Under the pieces are notes generated by a model that made no database searches, was not told the DNA's origin, and saw only the letters and a list, made by a program, of their open reading frames with translations. Below, in pieces: positions 1 to 8,827 of a stretch of DNA of 40,351 bases. The position numbers and the translations under genes are program-made. Every line of letters starts with the position of its first letter. The first letter of the stretch is position 1. The stretch lies in assembly GCA_947448745.1 (NCBI GenBank), contig CANFOQ010000025.1:1-40351 (forward strand), in the 5' to 3' direction. Source of the stretch: Comamonadaceae bacterium (GTDB taxonomy: Bacteria; Pseudomonadota; Gammaproteobacteria; Burkholderiales; Burkholderiaceae_C).

Positions 1-636
1 GGTTTGGGCACAGCCGCCTTCAGCATGCAAGACATCATCTTGGAGCCTTTTGGCGCAGAAGTCTTGGGCTTGGATGTGAGCATGACCAGTTCGCTCACCG
101 CCTTGAGCGCCGGTGGCTCCTTGTTGGCCTTTTACTTGTCCTCCGTCTGGTTGGGCAAAGGCATGGACCCCTGCCGTTTGGCCAGCGCTGGTGTGCTGCT
201 GGGTCTGCCTGCATTTGCCTGTGTGATTTTTTCAGCGCCACTCGATTCAGCCTTGTTGTTTCGCACCGGCACATCATTGATTGGTTTTTCTGGCGGTTTG
301 TTTTCAGTCGGCATGCTGATCACCGCCATGTCGTTCAGTGAAGAAAAATTGGCCGGTATGGTGCTGGGCGCTTGGGGCGCGGTGCAAGCCACTGCTTCAG
401 GATTGGCCATGGCGGCGGGTGGTTTCTTGCGCGACCTGATTGGCAGTTTGGCCAGCACCGGTGCCTTGGGCAGCAGCTTGGACACACCAGCCACGGCCTA
501 CAGTTTTGTGTACCACATTGAAATTTACATGTTGTTTGTCGTGTTGATCGCCTTGGGCCCCTTGGTGCGCAGCATTCGACAAACACAAGCCGACACCAGC
601 CAACCCCGCTTTGGGTTGGCCGAGTTACCGAGTTGA
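1..636 (+). CDS. lhaA: LhaA/PucC-family light-harvesting assembly protein, 3' part only
   Basis: The reading frame is open from base 1 to the TGA at 634-636, so about 211 C-terminal residues of a larger membrane protein are present and the start lies left of the window. The motif QDIILEPFGAEVLGL near the beginning matches the family hallmark also seen in pucC of this window (EDVLLEPYGGQIL). Several hydrophobic segments follow, including a glycine-rich one (GFSGGLFSVG) and the LGAWGAVQATASGLA stretch shared with PucC. This MFS-like family helps insert LH1 or LH2 polypeptides and bacteriochlorophyll. Its place directly before puhA is the standard position of lhaA, in the bchM-lhaA-puhA order. 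It could be called pucC-like; the position favours lhaA. Confidence 0.9.
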   Translation, partial: GLGTAAFSMQDIILEPFGAEVLGLDVSMTSSLTALSAGGSLLAFYLSSVWLGKGMDPCRLASAGVLLGLPAFACVIFSAPLDSALLFRTGTSLIGFSGGLFSVGMLITAMSFSEEKLAGMVLGAWGAVQATASGLAMAAGGFLRDLIGSLASTGALGSSLDTPATAYSFVYHIEIYMLFVVLIALGPLVRSIRQTQADTSQPRFGLAELPS

Positions 637-667
637 ACCACGCTGATTTTTGAACGGAGACATGAAC

Positions 668-1432
668 ATGGAAACTGGTGCAATTACCGCCTACATTGAT
701 GTGGCCCAGATCGTCTTGTACATCTTCTGGGTGTTTTTCTTCGGCCTCATCTACTACCTCTTGCGTGAAAACCACCGCGAGGGCTATCCGATGGACAACG
801 GCCGTGAAAATGGTCCCCGTATGGGTGGATGGCCTTCGGTGCCCGAGCCCAAGGTCTACAAATTGGCCAATGGTCACGAGGTGCTGAGCCCAGACCACAA
901 CCGCCAAGACGGCGAGTACAAAGGCCAACCCATGCACCCTTGGTTGGGCGCACCACTGGAACCCGTGGGCGACCCGCTGCTGGCCGGCTTGGGCCCAGGG
1001 GCTTGGGCCAACCGTGCCGATGTGCCTGAAATGACGCATGAAAATGAAGTCAAGATCGTGCCCTTACGCGTGGCCAAAGACCATGGCGTGGCACCGCAAG
1101 ATACAGATTCACGCGGCCAAAACGTCTATGGCGCTGACGACCAAATCGCCGGTGTGGTGCGCGACTTCTGGGTGGACCGCTCAGAGATGATCTTTCGCTA
1201 CATCGAGATGACCGTCAAAGGCAGCGACAAGCATGTGTTGATTCCGATCAACTTTGCCCGCATCCATGAAGACGCAATTGATGTGCATGCCCTCATGTCG
1301 CACCAGTTTGCCAATGTGCCCGCCACCAAGTCGCCCGACCAGGTGACCATGTTGGAAGAAGAAAAAATCATGGGCTACTTTGGTGCCGGCTTGCTGTATG
1401 CCGAACCCAACCGCCAGGAACCCTTGGTATGA
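668..1432 (+). CDS. puhA: Photosynthetic reaction centre H subunit
   Basis: 254 residues. The N-terminus METGAITAYIDVAQ, one transmembrane helix at about residues 11-32, then a cytoplasmic domain with PRMGGWPSVPEPK and GVVRDFWVDRSE motifs are typical of PuhA, which caps the L/M core and shapes proton delivery to QB. ATG 668 is chosen because GGAG at 656-659 lies about 8 bases before it; an in-frame ATG at 662 sits too close to that site but would add only two residues. The stop overlaps the puhB start by 4 bases (ATGA). The gene is first in a tightly packed puhABC-acsF-puhE-crtIB run. Confidence 0.95.
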   Translation: METGAITAYIDVAQIVLYIFWVFFFGLIYYLLRENHREGYPMDNGRENGPRMGGWPSVPEPKVYKLANGHEVLSPDHNRQDGEYKGQPMHPWLGAPLEPVGDPLLAGLGPGAWANRADVPEMTHENEVKIVPLRVAKDHGVAPQDTDSRGQNVYGADDQIAGVVRDFWVDRSEMIFRYIEMTVKGSDKHVLIPINFARIHEDAIDVHALMSHQFANVPATKSPDQVTMLEEEKIMGYFGAGLLYAEPNRQEPLV

Positions 1433-2082
1433 AAGCGCACCACGAGCATGAATTTGAGGCGGCCTTAGGCTTGCCAGAAGTCTTGCCCCGCAATGAATAC
1501 ATTGTTTGGCAAGGCCGCCCGGATTGGCAGCAATTGGCCGTGGACGCCTTTCACGTGCGCAAAATTGCCGTTTACTTTGCGGTCATGGTCTTGTGGCAAG
1601 CGGTCAACCTGCTCGACAGCGATACCGCCGCCGGGGACATGCTCAAGCAATTGGGCACCAGCGTTGGTTTGGCATCGTTGGCATTGGCGGTGCTGAGCTG
1701 GAGCGCCTACTGGTCGGCTCAAGCCACCATGTACACCTTGACCAACAAACGCATCATCATGCGCATTGGCATTGTGCTGTCACTCACTTTCAACCTGCCG
1801 TTGAAAAAAATCACCGCATGTGATTTGCAACTGTTGAAAAAATCCACCGGCAACATCGCTTTGGGCATCGCCACCGACAGCCCGATTGGCTGGCTGAACC
1901 TGTGGCCGCATGTGCGGGCTTGGCGCGTCGCCACCCCGCAGCCCACTTTGCGCTGCGTGCCTCAAGCAGAAAGCTTGGCAACAACGCTTTTGCAAACCTG
2001 GCGGCAAGAAAACCCGACCGAGCAACTCTTGTCGGTGAACACTGAACCCCGCCACAGCAACCAAGTCTTGGGACAAGCATGA
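1429..2082 (+). CDS. puhB: Photosynthetic complex putative assembly protein PuhB
   Basis: 217 residues. Two hydrophobic helices (about residues 41-60 and 72-95) are followed by a segment resembling the bacterial PH-like fold (MYTLTNKRIIMRIGIVLSLTF), as in PuhB proteins. PuhB is an inner-membrane factor needed for efficient reaction-centre assembly in Rhodobacter. The assignment rests on the W-x-G-R-P-D-W motif near residue 30, the PH-like part and the invariant puhA-puhB-puhC order. It overlaps puhA by 4 bases and puhC by 4 bases, so translation is probably coupled. The C-terminal 30 or so residues are polar and look poorly conserved. Confidence 0.92.
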   Translation: MKAHHEHEFEAALGLPEVLPRNEYIVWQGRPDWQQLAVDAFHVRKIAVYFAVMVLWQAVNLLDSDTAAGDMLKQLGTSVGLASLALAVLSWSAYWSAQATMYTLTNKRIIMRIGIVLSLTFNLPLKKITACDLQLLKKSTGNIALGIATDSPIGWLNLWPHVRAWRVATPQPTLRCVPQAESLATTLLQTWRQENPTEQLLSVNTEPRHSNQVLGQA

Positions 2083-2519
2083 ACACCACACCCCCACTCG
2101 TGAACACTCAACCTGGTGTGCCTATCGTGGTGCGCTGGGTTTTGGTGGGTCTGACTTTGTTGTTGTTGGGGGTGTATGCGGTGCGTCAATCGGGGCAAGA
2201 CATCCGCCAACCCGATGCACCCGTGGTCTGGCAAAAAAACCTGCGCTTTGAAGACGGTGTGCGCGGCGAGATTGTGGTGTTTGATGCCGCCACCCAACAA
2301 CAAGTGGCGGTGTTCGAGGGCGAGCAAGGTTTCTTGCGCGGCACCTTGCGCGCCTTGGTGCGCGAACGAAAAAAACGCTCGATTGGCGCGGATGAAGCCT
2401 TCGAGTTGAGCAGCCATGCCGATGGCCAGATGGTGCTGCGCGACCCCGCGACCGGCGCAACCATCCACCTGGCTTCGTTTGGACCGAGTAACGCTCAGAT
2501 TTACCGTCAATTGCAATAA
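2079..2519 (+). CDS. puhC: Photosynthetic complex assembly protein PuhC
   Basis: 146 residues with one N-terminal transmembrane helix (about residues 16-35) and an exported beta-rich domain containing [16 protein letters not shown] and [15 protein letters not shown], features of PuhC. In Rhodobacter PuhC affects organisation of the RC-LH1 core. The ATG overlaps the puhB stop (ATGA), and acsF begins 19 bases after the TAA. No cysteines or catalytic residues are evident, in keeping with a structural or assembly role. The identification leans on both the sequence pattern and its position between puhB and acsF. Confidence 0.9.
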   Translation: MNTTPPLVNTQPGVPIVVRWVLVGLTLLLLGVYAVRQSGQDIRQPDAPVVWQKNLRFEDGVRGEIVVFDAATQQQVAVFEGEQGFLRGTLRALVRERKKRSIGADEAFELSSHADGQMVLRDPATGATIHLASFGPSNAQIYRQLQ

Positions 2520-2538
2520 GAGAACTCAGGAGAACATC

Positions 2539-3618
2539 ATGGCCCCAGTGACTGCACCGATTGAAACCGCACGTGATGCGAATGAAAAAGCGGTTCAAAG
2601 CACGCTCTTGAATCCGCGCTTTTACACCACCGACTTTGATGCCATGGACCGCATTGATGTCGAACCGGTGCGCAAAGAATGGGACCTGATGATGCAAGAG
2701 TACGAGGGTGACAACAACCACGATCACTTTCAACGCGATGCCGCCTTTGCCGACGAAGTGGCCCTGCTCATGCCCCAACTCTCGCCCGAAATGCGCCAAG
2801 AGTTTTTGGATTTCTTGGTGAGTTCTCTCACCTCGGAATTCTCGGGCTGCATTTTGTACAACGAGATCCGCAAGCACGTCACCAACCCCGACATCAAGCA
2901 ATTGATGACCTACATGGCCCGCGACGAATCCCGCCATGCCGGTTTCATCAACCAGTCCTTGCGCGACTTTGGCTTAGGCATCGACCTTGGCGATTTGAAG
3001 CGCACCAAGGCCTACACCTACTTCAAGCCCAAGTACATTTTTTACGCCACCTATTTGTCCGAAAAAATCGGCTATGCACGCTACATCACCATCTTTAGGC
3101 ACTTGGAAAAAAACCCGGACAAACGCTTTCACCCGATCTTTCGCTGGTTTGAGCGTTGGTGCAATGACGAGTTCCGCCACGGCGAATCCTTCGCCCTGAT
3201 CATGCGTGCCAACCCGCATTTGCTGCGCGGCGGCAACCGCTTGTGGATCAAGTTCTTTCTGCTGGCGGTCTACGCCACCATGTACGTGCGCGACCACACC
3301 CGCCCCATGTTGCATGAAGCCATGGGTTTGGAAACCGACGAGTACGACTACACCGTGTTTCGCATCACCACCGACATTTCCAAACAAGTGTTTCCCTTGT
3401 CCTTGGACACCGACAACCCCAAGTTCCGCGCAGGCTTGTCGCGCTTGTTTGAAATTTCCAAAGCCAATGACGCGGCCAAAGAAAAGGGTGGCGTGTTCAG
3501 CTATGCCACCCGTGCTGTCTGCGGCATCCAAGCCTTCTGGACTTTTGGCCGCTTGTACATGATGGACACCTTGGAACACGAGTTGCCTATCAACACCCGC
3601 ATGGCAGCCTCATGGTGA
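2539..3618 (+). CDS. acsF: Aerobic Mg-protoporphyrin IX monomethyl ester (oxidative) cyclase
   Basis: 359 residues. AcsF is the di-iron, oxygen-dependent enzyme that closes ring E to give divinyl-protochlorophyllide in bacteriochlorophyll synthesis. Two di-iron ligand motifs are visible: DESRH at residues 129-133 and DEFRH at 210-214, inside a ferritin-like helical protein. ATG 2539 has CAGGAG upstream at a good distance; a longer open frame to the left is only puhC sequence in another frame. The stop overlaps the puhE start by 7 bases. No anaerobic BchE cyclase is in the window, so the pathway as seen depends on oxygen. Confidence 0.96.
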   Translation: MAPVTAPIETARDANEKAVQSTLLNPRFYTTDFDAMDRIDVEPVRKEWDLMMQEYEGDNNHDHFQRDAAFADEVALLMPQLSPEMRQEFLDFLVSSLTSEFSGCILYNEIRKHVTNPDIKQLMTYMARDESRHAGFINQSLRDFGLGIDLGDLKRTKAYTYFKPKYIFYATYLSEKIGYARYITIFRHLEKNPDKRFHPIFRWFERWCNDEFRHGESFALIMRANPHLLRGGNRLWIKFFLLAVYATMYVRDHTRPMLHEAMGLETDEYDYTVFRITTDISKQVFPLSLDTDNPKFRAGLSRLFEISKANDAAKEKGGVFSYATRAVCGIQAFWTFGRLYMMDTLEHELPINTRMAASW

Positions 3619-4382
3619 GTGACGTCGCTTTGGCCGCGCTGTTTGCCGTTCTGTGCTGGTGGATCGGCACGGGCGTCATTCTGTGGCTGGATCGATTGCC
3701 TGCCCAGAGTTTCCGCTGGAGCATGTTGGGTTGGACGTTTTTGTTGGGCCTGAGTTTTTGGGGCGTCTCCACCAGCATGAAGAGTGTGAGCGATGCCCAT
3801 GCCTATTTGGGCTTTGGCTGCGTCATCATCATGTGGGGTTGGCACGAGCTGGCCTTCCTCACTGGCACCCTCACGGGCCCGCGCAAGATTGCCATGGACG
3901 AAGGTGCAACAGGCGTCAAACGGTTCGAGCAAGCCCTGATGGTGATGCTGCACCATGAACTGGCCTTGTTGCTGAATTTTGGTGTGCTGTGCGCCATGCA
4001 GGTAGGTCAAACCAACCACATTGCCTTGTGCACCTTCGCGCTGCTGTGGTGCATGCGGGTCAGCGCCAAACTCAATTTGTTTTTTGGCGTCACCGAAAAC
4101 GGTGCCGCCTATTTGCCCGCGCATTTGAAATACTTGGCCAGCTACTTTCGGCAACGCAAGATGACCTGGTGGTTTGTCGTCTCGGTCACCGCTTCCATCC
4201 TCACTTGGGGCTGGTTGGTTGTGCAAGCCATGGTGGGTGCGGTTGAGATGACCACAGGTTGGGTCATGTTGGCCAGTTTGCTCACCTTGGCCATCGTCGA
4301 ACACGCCTTGATGATTTTCCCCTTGCCCCTGCAACGCATTTGGGGTTGGGCCATGTCCCGCACCAGTGCCAGCTCTGCCTGA
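3612..4382 (+). CDS. puhE: PuhE, putative photosynthetic complex assembly protein (DUF3623)
   Basis: 256 residues, strongly hydrophobic, with six or seven predicted membrane helices. Motifs such as [21 protein letters not shown], in which the first residues are shown only in part here, and [12 protein letters not shown] match the PuhE/DUF3623 family found after acsF in many phototrophs. PuhE modulates bacteriochlorophyll and core-complex levels in Rhodobacter; its chemistry is unknown. The start overlaps the acsF stop (ATGGTGA), and crtI starts 8 bases after its TGA, so it lies inside one transcription unit. Confidence 0.9.
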   Translation: MVSDVALAALFAVLCWWIGTGVILWLDRLPAQSFRWSMLGWTFLLGLSFWGVSTSMKSVSDAHAYLGFGCVIIMWGWHELAFLTGTLTGPRKIAMDEGATGVKRFEQALMVMLHHELALLLNFGVLCAMQVGQTNHIALCTFALLWCMRVSAKLNLFFGVTENGAAYLPAHLKYLASYFRQRKMTWWFVVSVTASILTWGWLVVQAMVGAVEMTTGWVMLASLLTLAIVEHALMIFPLPLQRIWGWAMSRTSASSA

Positions 4383-4390
4383 AAGCCCGC

Positions 4391-5935
4391 ATGAACGCCA
4401 CCAGCCACCATGACATCAACGCTTTGCAACAAGCCCTGACCTTGGGACGCCGTCGCCCAATGGCGGTGGTGATTGGCAGTGGTTTTGGCGGCTTGGCCGC
4501 TGCCATCCGCTTGAGCGTGAAGGGTTACGACGTGCAAGTGGTGGAAAAACTCGATGGCCCCGGAGGTCGCGCCTCGGTGTTCAAGCAAGACGGCTTCACC
4601 TTTGATGCAGGACCCACCATCATCACCGCGCCATTTTTGTTGGAAGAACTGTGGGCACTGTGTGGCCGCTCTTTCAAAGACGATATTGATTTGCGTGCCA
4701 TGGACCCGTTCTACCGGATTCGGTTCAGCGATGGCACATGGTTTGACTACAGCGGCGACGAAGCCGCCATGCGTGCTGAGATCGCGCGTTTTTCAACCGA
4801 CGATTTGGTCGGTTATGAAAACTTTCTGGCCGATGCTGAGCTTTGTAAAACCTTGGGCTTTGAAGGCTTGGGGGCGATTGCCTTCGACACCATCGGCGAC
4901 TTGATCAACGCCATTCCTTCGTTTGCCCGCATGGGGGCATGGCGCAGCATTTACAGCTTGGTGGCCAAACACATCCGCAACGACAAGCTGCGCATCGTGC
5001 TGAGCTTTCACCCCTTGTTGATTGGTGGCAATCCGTTTTCGGTCACCTGCGCCTACGCGCTCATCAATTCGCTGGAGCGCACCTGGGGTGTGCATTCGGC
5101 CATGGGTGGCACCGGGGCCATCGTGCAAGGCTTGGTGCGCTTGCTGGAAGGCCGAGGTATTCCCATCCATTACAACGCCCCCGTGACGAACATCCGGATT
5201 GAAAACGACAAAGCCGTGGGCGTGGAGTTGCAAGATGGTCGCTTCATGCCTGCTGATATTGTGGTGAGCAATGCCGACACCGCCTGGACTTACAAGCATT
5301 TGGTGGCACCCCAACATCGTCGCCATTGGACCGATCGCAAGATTGACAAGGGCCGCTATTCCATGGGCTTGTTTGTTTGGTACTTTGGCACCAACCGCCA
5401 ATACGCCGATGTGCCGCACCACATGATGGTGCTGGGGCCGCGCTACAAAGAGTTGCTGACCGACATCTTCAAACATCACCACTTGGCCGATGATTTCAGC
5501 CTGTATTTGCACCGCCCCACCGCCACCGATCCATCGTTGGCCCCTGCAGGTTGCGACACGTTTTACGTGCTCTCGCCGGTGCCGCATTTGGACAGCGGTA
5601 CCGACTGGGCCAGCCATGCTGAAACCTACCGCTTGAAAATCCAACAAGCCTTGGAAGCCTCGGTCTTGCCCGAATTGTCCAAACACATCGTCAGCTCCAA
5701 AATGATGACGCCGCAAGATTTCAAAGACCGCTTGTGGTCTTTCAAGGGCGCTGGTTTTGGCTTGGAGCCCTTGTTGCTGCAAAGTGCGTGGTTCAGACCG
5801 CACAACCGCAGCGAAGATGTGCAAGGCTTGTATGTGGTGGGTGCAGGCACCCATCCTGGTGCCGGTGTGCCCGGTGTGTTGATGTCGGCCAAAGCCCTTG
5901 AAACCGTGGTGCCCCATGCGCATGCATTCGTCTGA
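4391..5935 (+). CDS. crtI: Phytoene desaturase
   Basis: 514 residues. An FAD-binding Rossmann motif GSGFGG is at residues 29-34, followed by VVEKLDGPGGRA, and the C-terminal FAD motif reads GLYVVGAGTHPGAGVPGV. CrtI carries out successive desaturations of phytoene to neurosporene and/or lycopene. The open frame continues left to 4259, but that part is the puhE coding region in another frame; ATG 4391 lies 8 bases after the puhE stop. The 3' end overlaps crtB by 20 bases. Linkage of crtIB to puh-acsF rather than to the other crt genes separates the pathway into two convergent operons. Confidence 0.95.
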   Translation: MNATSHHDINALQQALTLGRRRPMAVVIGSGFGGLAAAIRLSVKGYDVQVVEKLDGPGGRASVFKQDGFTFDAGPTIITAPFLLEELWALCGRSFKDDIDLRAMDPFYRIRFSDGTWFDYSGDEAAMRAEIARFSTDDLVGYENFLADAELCKTLGFEGLGAIAFDTIGDLINAIPSFARMGAWRSIYSLVAKHIRNDKLRIVLSFHPLLIGGNPFSVTCAYALINSLERTWGVHSAMGGTGAIVQGLVRLLEGRGIPIHYNAPVTNIRIENDKAVGVELQDGRFMPADIVVSNADTAWTYKHLVAPQHRRHWTDRKIDKGRYSMGLFVWYFGTNRQYADVPHHMMVLGPRYKELLTDIFKHHHLADDFSLYLHRPTATDPSLAPAGCDTFYVLSPVPHLDSGTDWASHAETYRLKIQQALEASVLPELSKHIVSSKMMTPQDFKDRLWSFKGAGFGLEPLLLQSAWFRPHNRSEDVQGLYVVGAGTHPGAGVPGVLMSAKALETVVPHAHAFV

Positions 5936-6980
5936 ACTTCAACCTGCTGACCTGCAAGCCTGCATCAACATGATGCGTGGCGGCTCCAAAAGTTTTTTTG
6001 CGGCCTCCAAGTTGCTGCCCGAGCGGGTGCGTTTTGCCTCGGTCGCCCTCTACGCTTTCTGCCGCGTGGCCGACGACTTGGTGGATGAAGGCGCAGACAG
6101 CGCCCAAGCCCTGCGCGAATTGCAACTGCGCTTGGACGGTATTTACAGCGGTCAACCGCAAGCTTATTTGGAAGACAACGCCCTCGCCCATGTGGCCCAG
6201 CAATACGCTTTGCCACGCAACATGTTGGAAGCCTTGATTGAAGGCTTCGAATGGGACGCGCAAGGCAAAACCTACGAGACCATCGAAGACGTGCACCACT
6301 ATGCGGCGCGTGTGGCGGGCAGTGTCGGCGCGATGATGTGTTGGATCATGGGTCCACGTCATGCTTCCGCTTTGGCTCGCGCTTGCGAGTTGGGTGTGGC
6401 CATGCAACTGACCAACATCGCCCGCGATGTGGGCCAAGACGCCCGCATGGGACGCCTGTATTTGCCCCATGCGTGGATGCGCGAAGCCGGGCTGGACCCG
6501 CAAACCTTCATCAGCCAACCTGTTCACAACGAGGCTTTGCAAAGCGTGGTGCAACGCTTGCTTGATGAAGCAGACCGCTTGTATGCCCAAGCCCATGCGG
6601 GCATTGCAGAACTTCCCCGCGACTGCCGTTCGGCCATCTTGGCCGCCCGCCTGATCTACGCTGAAATTGGCCACCAACTGCGCCGTGAAGGTTGCAATTC
6701 GGTGAACCACCGCACGGTGGTCAGCAGCACCCGCAAACTGGCCTTGTTGACCCAGTCCAAATTGCAAGCGCATTGGGTGTCAGCTGAAAAACAAGCAGCC
6801 CCGCCCTTGGCCGCTATTCGTTACCTGATTGAGGGCTGCAACAGCTCGGCACCTGCGCTGCCCACCACCGTGAAACTCGCGTCCCAGCGCAGCATGTCCG
6901 AAAAAATAGAGTGGCTGCTGAGTCTTTCTGAGCGCTTGGAGTTTGAGCGTCGTGGCCTGACACCGCCACCGCAACACTGA
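5916..6980 (+). CDS. crtB: Phytoene synthase
   Basis: 354 residues. CrtB condenses two geranylgeranyl diphosphates to phytoene. The first Asp-rich motif DDLVDE is at residues 53-58 and the second, within QLTNIARDVGQD, at about 164-175, followed by the typical GRLYLP. ATG 5916 and ATG 5922 are both possible; either overlaps the crtI end, suggesting coupled translation. The C-terminal 60 or so residues are polar and extend past the catalytic core. The 85 bases that follow hold no gene; the only structure there is a weak 5-bp inverted repeat around 7000. Confidence 0.95.
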   Translation: MRMHSSELQPADLQACINMMRGGSKSFFAASKLLPERVRFASVALYAFCRVADDLVDEGADSAQALRELQLRLDGIYSGQPQAYLEDNALAHVAQQYALPRNMLEALIEGFEWDAQGKTYETIEDVHHYAARVAGSVGAMMCWIMGPRHASALARACELGVAMQLTNIARDVGQDARMGRLYLPHAWMREAGLDPQTFISQPVHNEALQSVVQRLLDEADRLYAQAHAGIAELPRDCRSAILAARLIYAEIGHQLRREGCNSVNHRTVVSSTRKLALLTQSKLQAHWVSAEKQAAPPLAAIRYLIEGCNSSAPALPTTVKLASQRSMSEKIEWLLSLSERLEFERRGLTPPPQH

Positions 6981-7065
6981 GTTTGCTCGTCCAACAGAGG
7001 TGGTAAAACCTCGCTCATCGTGAAACCCCGCCCTGCCGAGGGTTGCACCTGACAGAAGGACGCCC

Positions 7066-7593
7066 ATGAAACTCGCCCGCATTCACCACGTTGCCTACCG
7101 CTGCAAAGACGCCAAACAAACTGTCGAGTGGTACATCAAGCACTTGAACATGGACTTTGTGTTGGCGATTGCCGAAGACCTGGTGCCCAGCACCAAAGCC
7201 CCCGACCCTTACATGCATGTGTTCTTGGACGCTGGTCAAGGCAATGTGTTGGCGTTTTTCGAGTTGCCCAATTCCCCCGACATGGGGCGCGACCCCAACA
7301 CCCCCGAATGGGTTCAGCACCTGGCCTTCAAGGTGGACAGCATGGATGAGCTGTTGGCTTTCAAAGATCGCTTGGTGGCCAGTGGCATCGAGGTGATTGG
7401 CGTGACCGACCACACCATCTTCAAATCCATTTACTTCTTTGACCCCAGTGGCCATCGCTTGGAAGTGGCCTGCGACACCGGCACACCAAAGATGTACCAA
7501 CAGTTAGACGAGGTGAAATGGGCCATGTTGGAAGAATGGAGCCAGACCAAACGTGCGCCCAAACACGCGGCTTGGATGCACGAACACGCTTGA
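7066..7593 (+). CDS. VOC (glyoxalase/dioxygenase-fold) family protein
   Basis: 175 residues with an N-terminal beta-strand HHVAYRCKD, a central FELP motif and a C-terminal YFFDPSGHRLEVA, the pattern of vicinal-oxygen-chelate enzymes. Likely metal ligands are the His at residue 7 or 8, the Glu of FELP, and the His or Glu of GHRLE. The substrate cannot be told from sequence. ATG 7066 follows AGAAGGAC. It is the last rightward gene after crtB and ends 22 bases from the convergent crtC stop, with no terminator in between. Whether it is cotranscribed with puh-crtIB or has any photosynthetic role is unknown; relatives often act on aromatic or lactoylglutathione-type substrates. Confidence 0.75.
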   Translation: MKLARIHHVAYRCKDAKQTVEWYIKHLNMDFVLAIAEDLVPSTKAPDPYMHVFLDAGQGNVLAFFELPNSPDMGRDPNTPEWVQHLAFKVDSMDELLAFKDRLVASGIEVIGVTDHTIFKSIYFFDPSGHRLEVACDTGTPKMYQQLDEVKWAMLEEWSQTKRAPKHAAWMHEHA

Positions 7594-7615
7594 CCCACAA
7601 GCACCTGCCGCTGTT

Positions 7616-8827
7616 TTAGAAGCGTCTGGGCATGCGCCAAGGCAACATGGCTTGCACCACCGGCGACACCAAACGGGCGGTGTGCAAGGTCTCGTGAAAG
7701 CTCTCGACGTTTTCACCCAGCAACACACTTTCCAGCACTGCGCGTTGATAAAAAGGCGTGTCTTCGAGTTGCTGCTTCACATGCACCGGGCCTTCACTGC
7801 GCATGCGTCTGCTCAGGGCCCATTTGGTGCGCCGCAAGCTGTGCAACGCAGGCGGTTCAAAGTCATGCACCCTGCCCTGTTGGTCAAAGCGATAGGCCAG
7901 CACCGGGTTCTCGCCATTTTTCAATTGCAAGTCGTACAACACGGCGGTGTCGCCATTGGCCATCAGGCTGCGCGACCAATCCCATTCTTTGAAGGGTCGG
8001 TCAATCGGTTCATCACCTTCGTTGCTGTCCAAATACGCATGGCCTTGCCATGATTGATCGGGGTGTTGCAACTGCACCTCGACGCGGGCGCTGGGGGCGA
8101 TCGGTCCCCAGCGGTGCAAACCGTGGGGTTCAAGGTTGACACCGAAGTTGAACAACTGTTGTGGGTGCACCCGCACGGTGCCCTTGATGCGTCGGGGCAG
8201 GGGCACACAGACTTCATCGATGTCAATGACCATGGCTTGGCCGTCCCAACGCACCTGGCTGGGGCCAATGTTGAAATGGTCTTGGCTGCGTGAACAATCT
8301 TGCGCTTTGCGTTCGGTCATGGCCCAACGGTTGGCGTGGCGGCTGTACAGCGCCACGTTCAAGCTGCAAAAGTTGTCAGGGTTGGTAGGTGCTTGGCCAC
8401 GCCGTGCCCAAGCGTAATAAGGTGAAAACACACTGCCAACAAAGGCAATGATGGTCAGGCCGTATTGGCCACAGTCACTCAGTGCGTCAACATACCACCA
8501 GAGGTAGCCACCCGCTGGGACCGGTTGGTCGAAACGAGGTGCGCCATCGTCGCGGCGGCCGCCAGCTTGCCCGACATAGCGGCCATGGGCACGCCAGGCC
8601 CCGGGTGCACGCTGCCCCCCGCCAAGATCAAGCCCGGAATCGAGGTGGTGGCGTTCGATCGGCTGAAGGCCGACATCCAGCCGTGGGTCGCTTGGCCGTA
8701 CAGCGCCCCGCCCGTTGCTGGAAAGAGTTTGTGAAAGCCCATCGGCGTGGTGCGTTGGGTGTTGTGCGCCGTGGTTTGAATCTCCAGGCCGCACTGACGC
8801 AGAAGTTGAAAAGTCAGGTGTTGACAT
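7616..8827 (-). CDS. crtC: Carotenoid 1,2-hydratase (hydroxyneurosporene synthase); start uncertain
   Basis: CrtC adds water across the C1,2 double bond of acyclic carotenoids. The core begins with RFDQPVPAGGYLWWYVD (about 8540) and continues through IAFVGSVFSPYYAWARR, NVALYSRHANRWAMTERK and WQGHAYLDSNEGDEP to the TAA at 7616-7618. Only one normal start codon exists in this frame, ATG 8827, which gives 403 residues but overlaps crtD by 349 bases; the added ~100 residues look like an out-of-frame shadow rich in Gly, Arg and His. No ATG, GTG or TTG occurs in frame close to the conserved N-terminus. The core is secure; the start is not. It is the last gene of the leftward convoy. Confidence 0.85.
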   Translation of the reverse strand: MSTPDFSTSASVRPGDSNHGAQHPTHHADGLSQTLSSNGRGAVRPSDPRLDVGLQPIERHHLDSGLDLGGGQRAPGAWRAHGRYVGQAGGRRDDGAPRFDQPVPAGGYLWWYVDALSDCGQYGLTIIAFVGSVFSPYYAWARRGQAPTNPDNFCSLNVALYSRHANRWAMTERKAQDCSRSQDHFNIGPSQVRWDGQAMVIDIDEVCVPLPRRIKGTVRVHPQQLFNFGVNLEPHGLHRWGPIAPSARVEVQLQHPDQSWQGHAYLDSNEGDEPIDRPFKEWDWSRSLMANGDTAVLYDLQLKNGENPVLAYRFDQQGRVHDFEPPALHSLRRTKWALSRRMRSEGPVHVKQQLEDTPFYQRAVLESVLLGENVESFHETLHTARLVSPVVQAMLPWRMPRRF

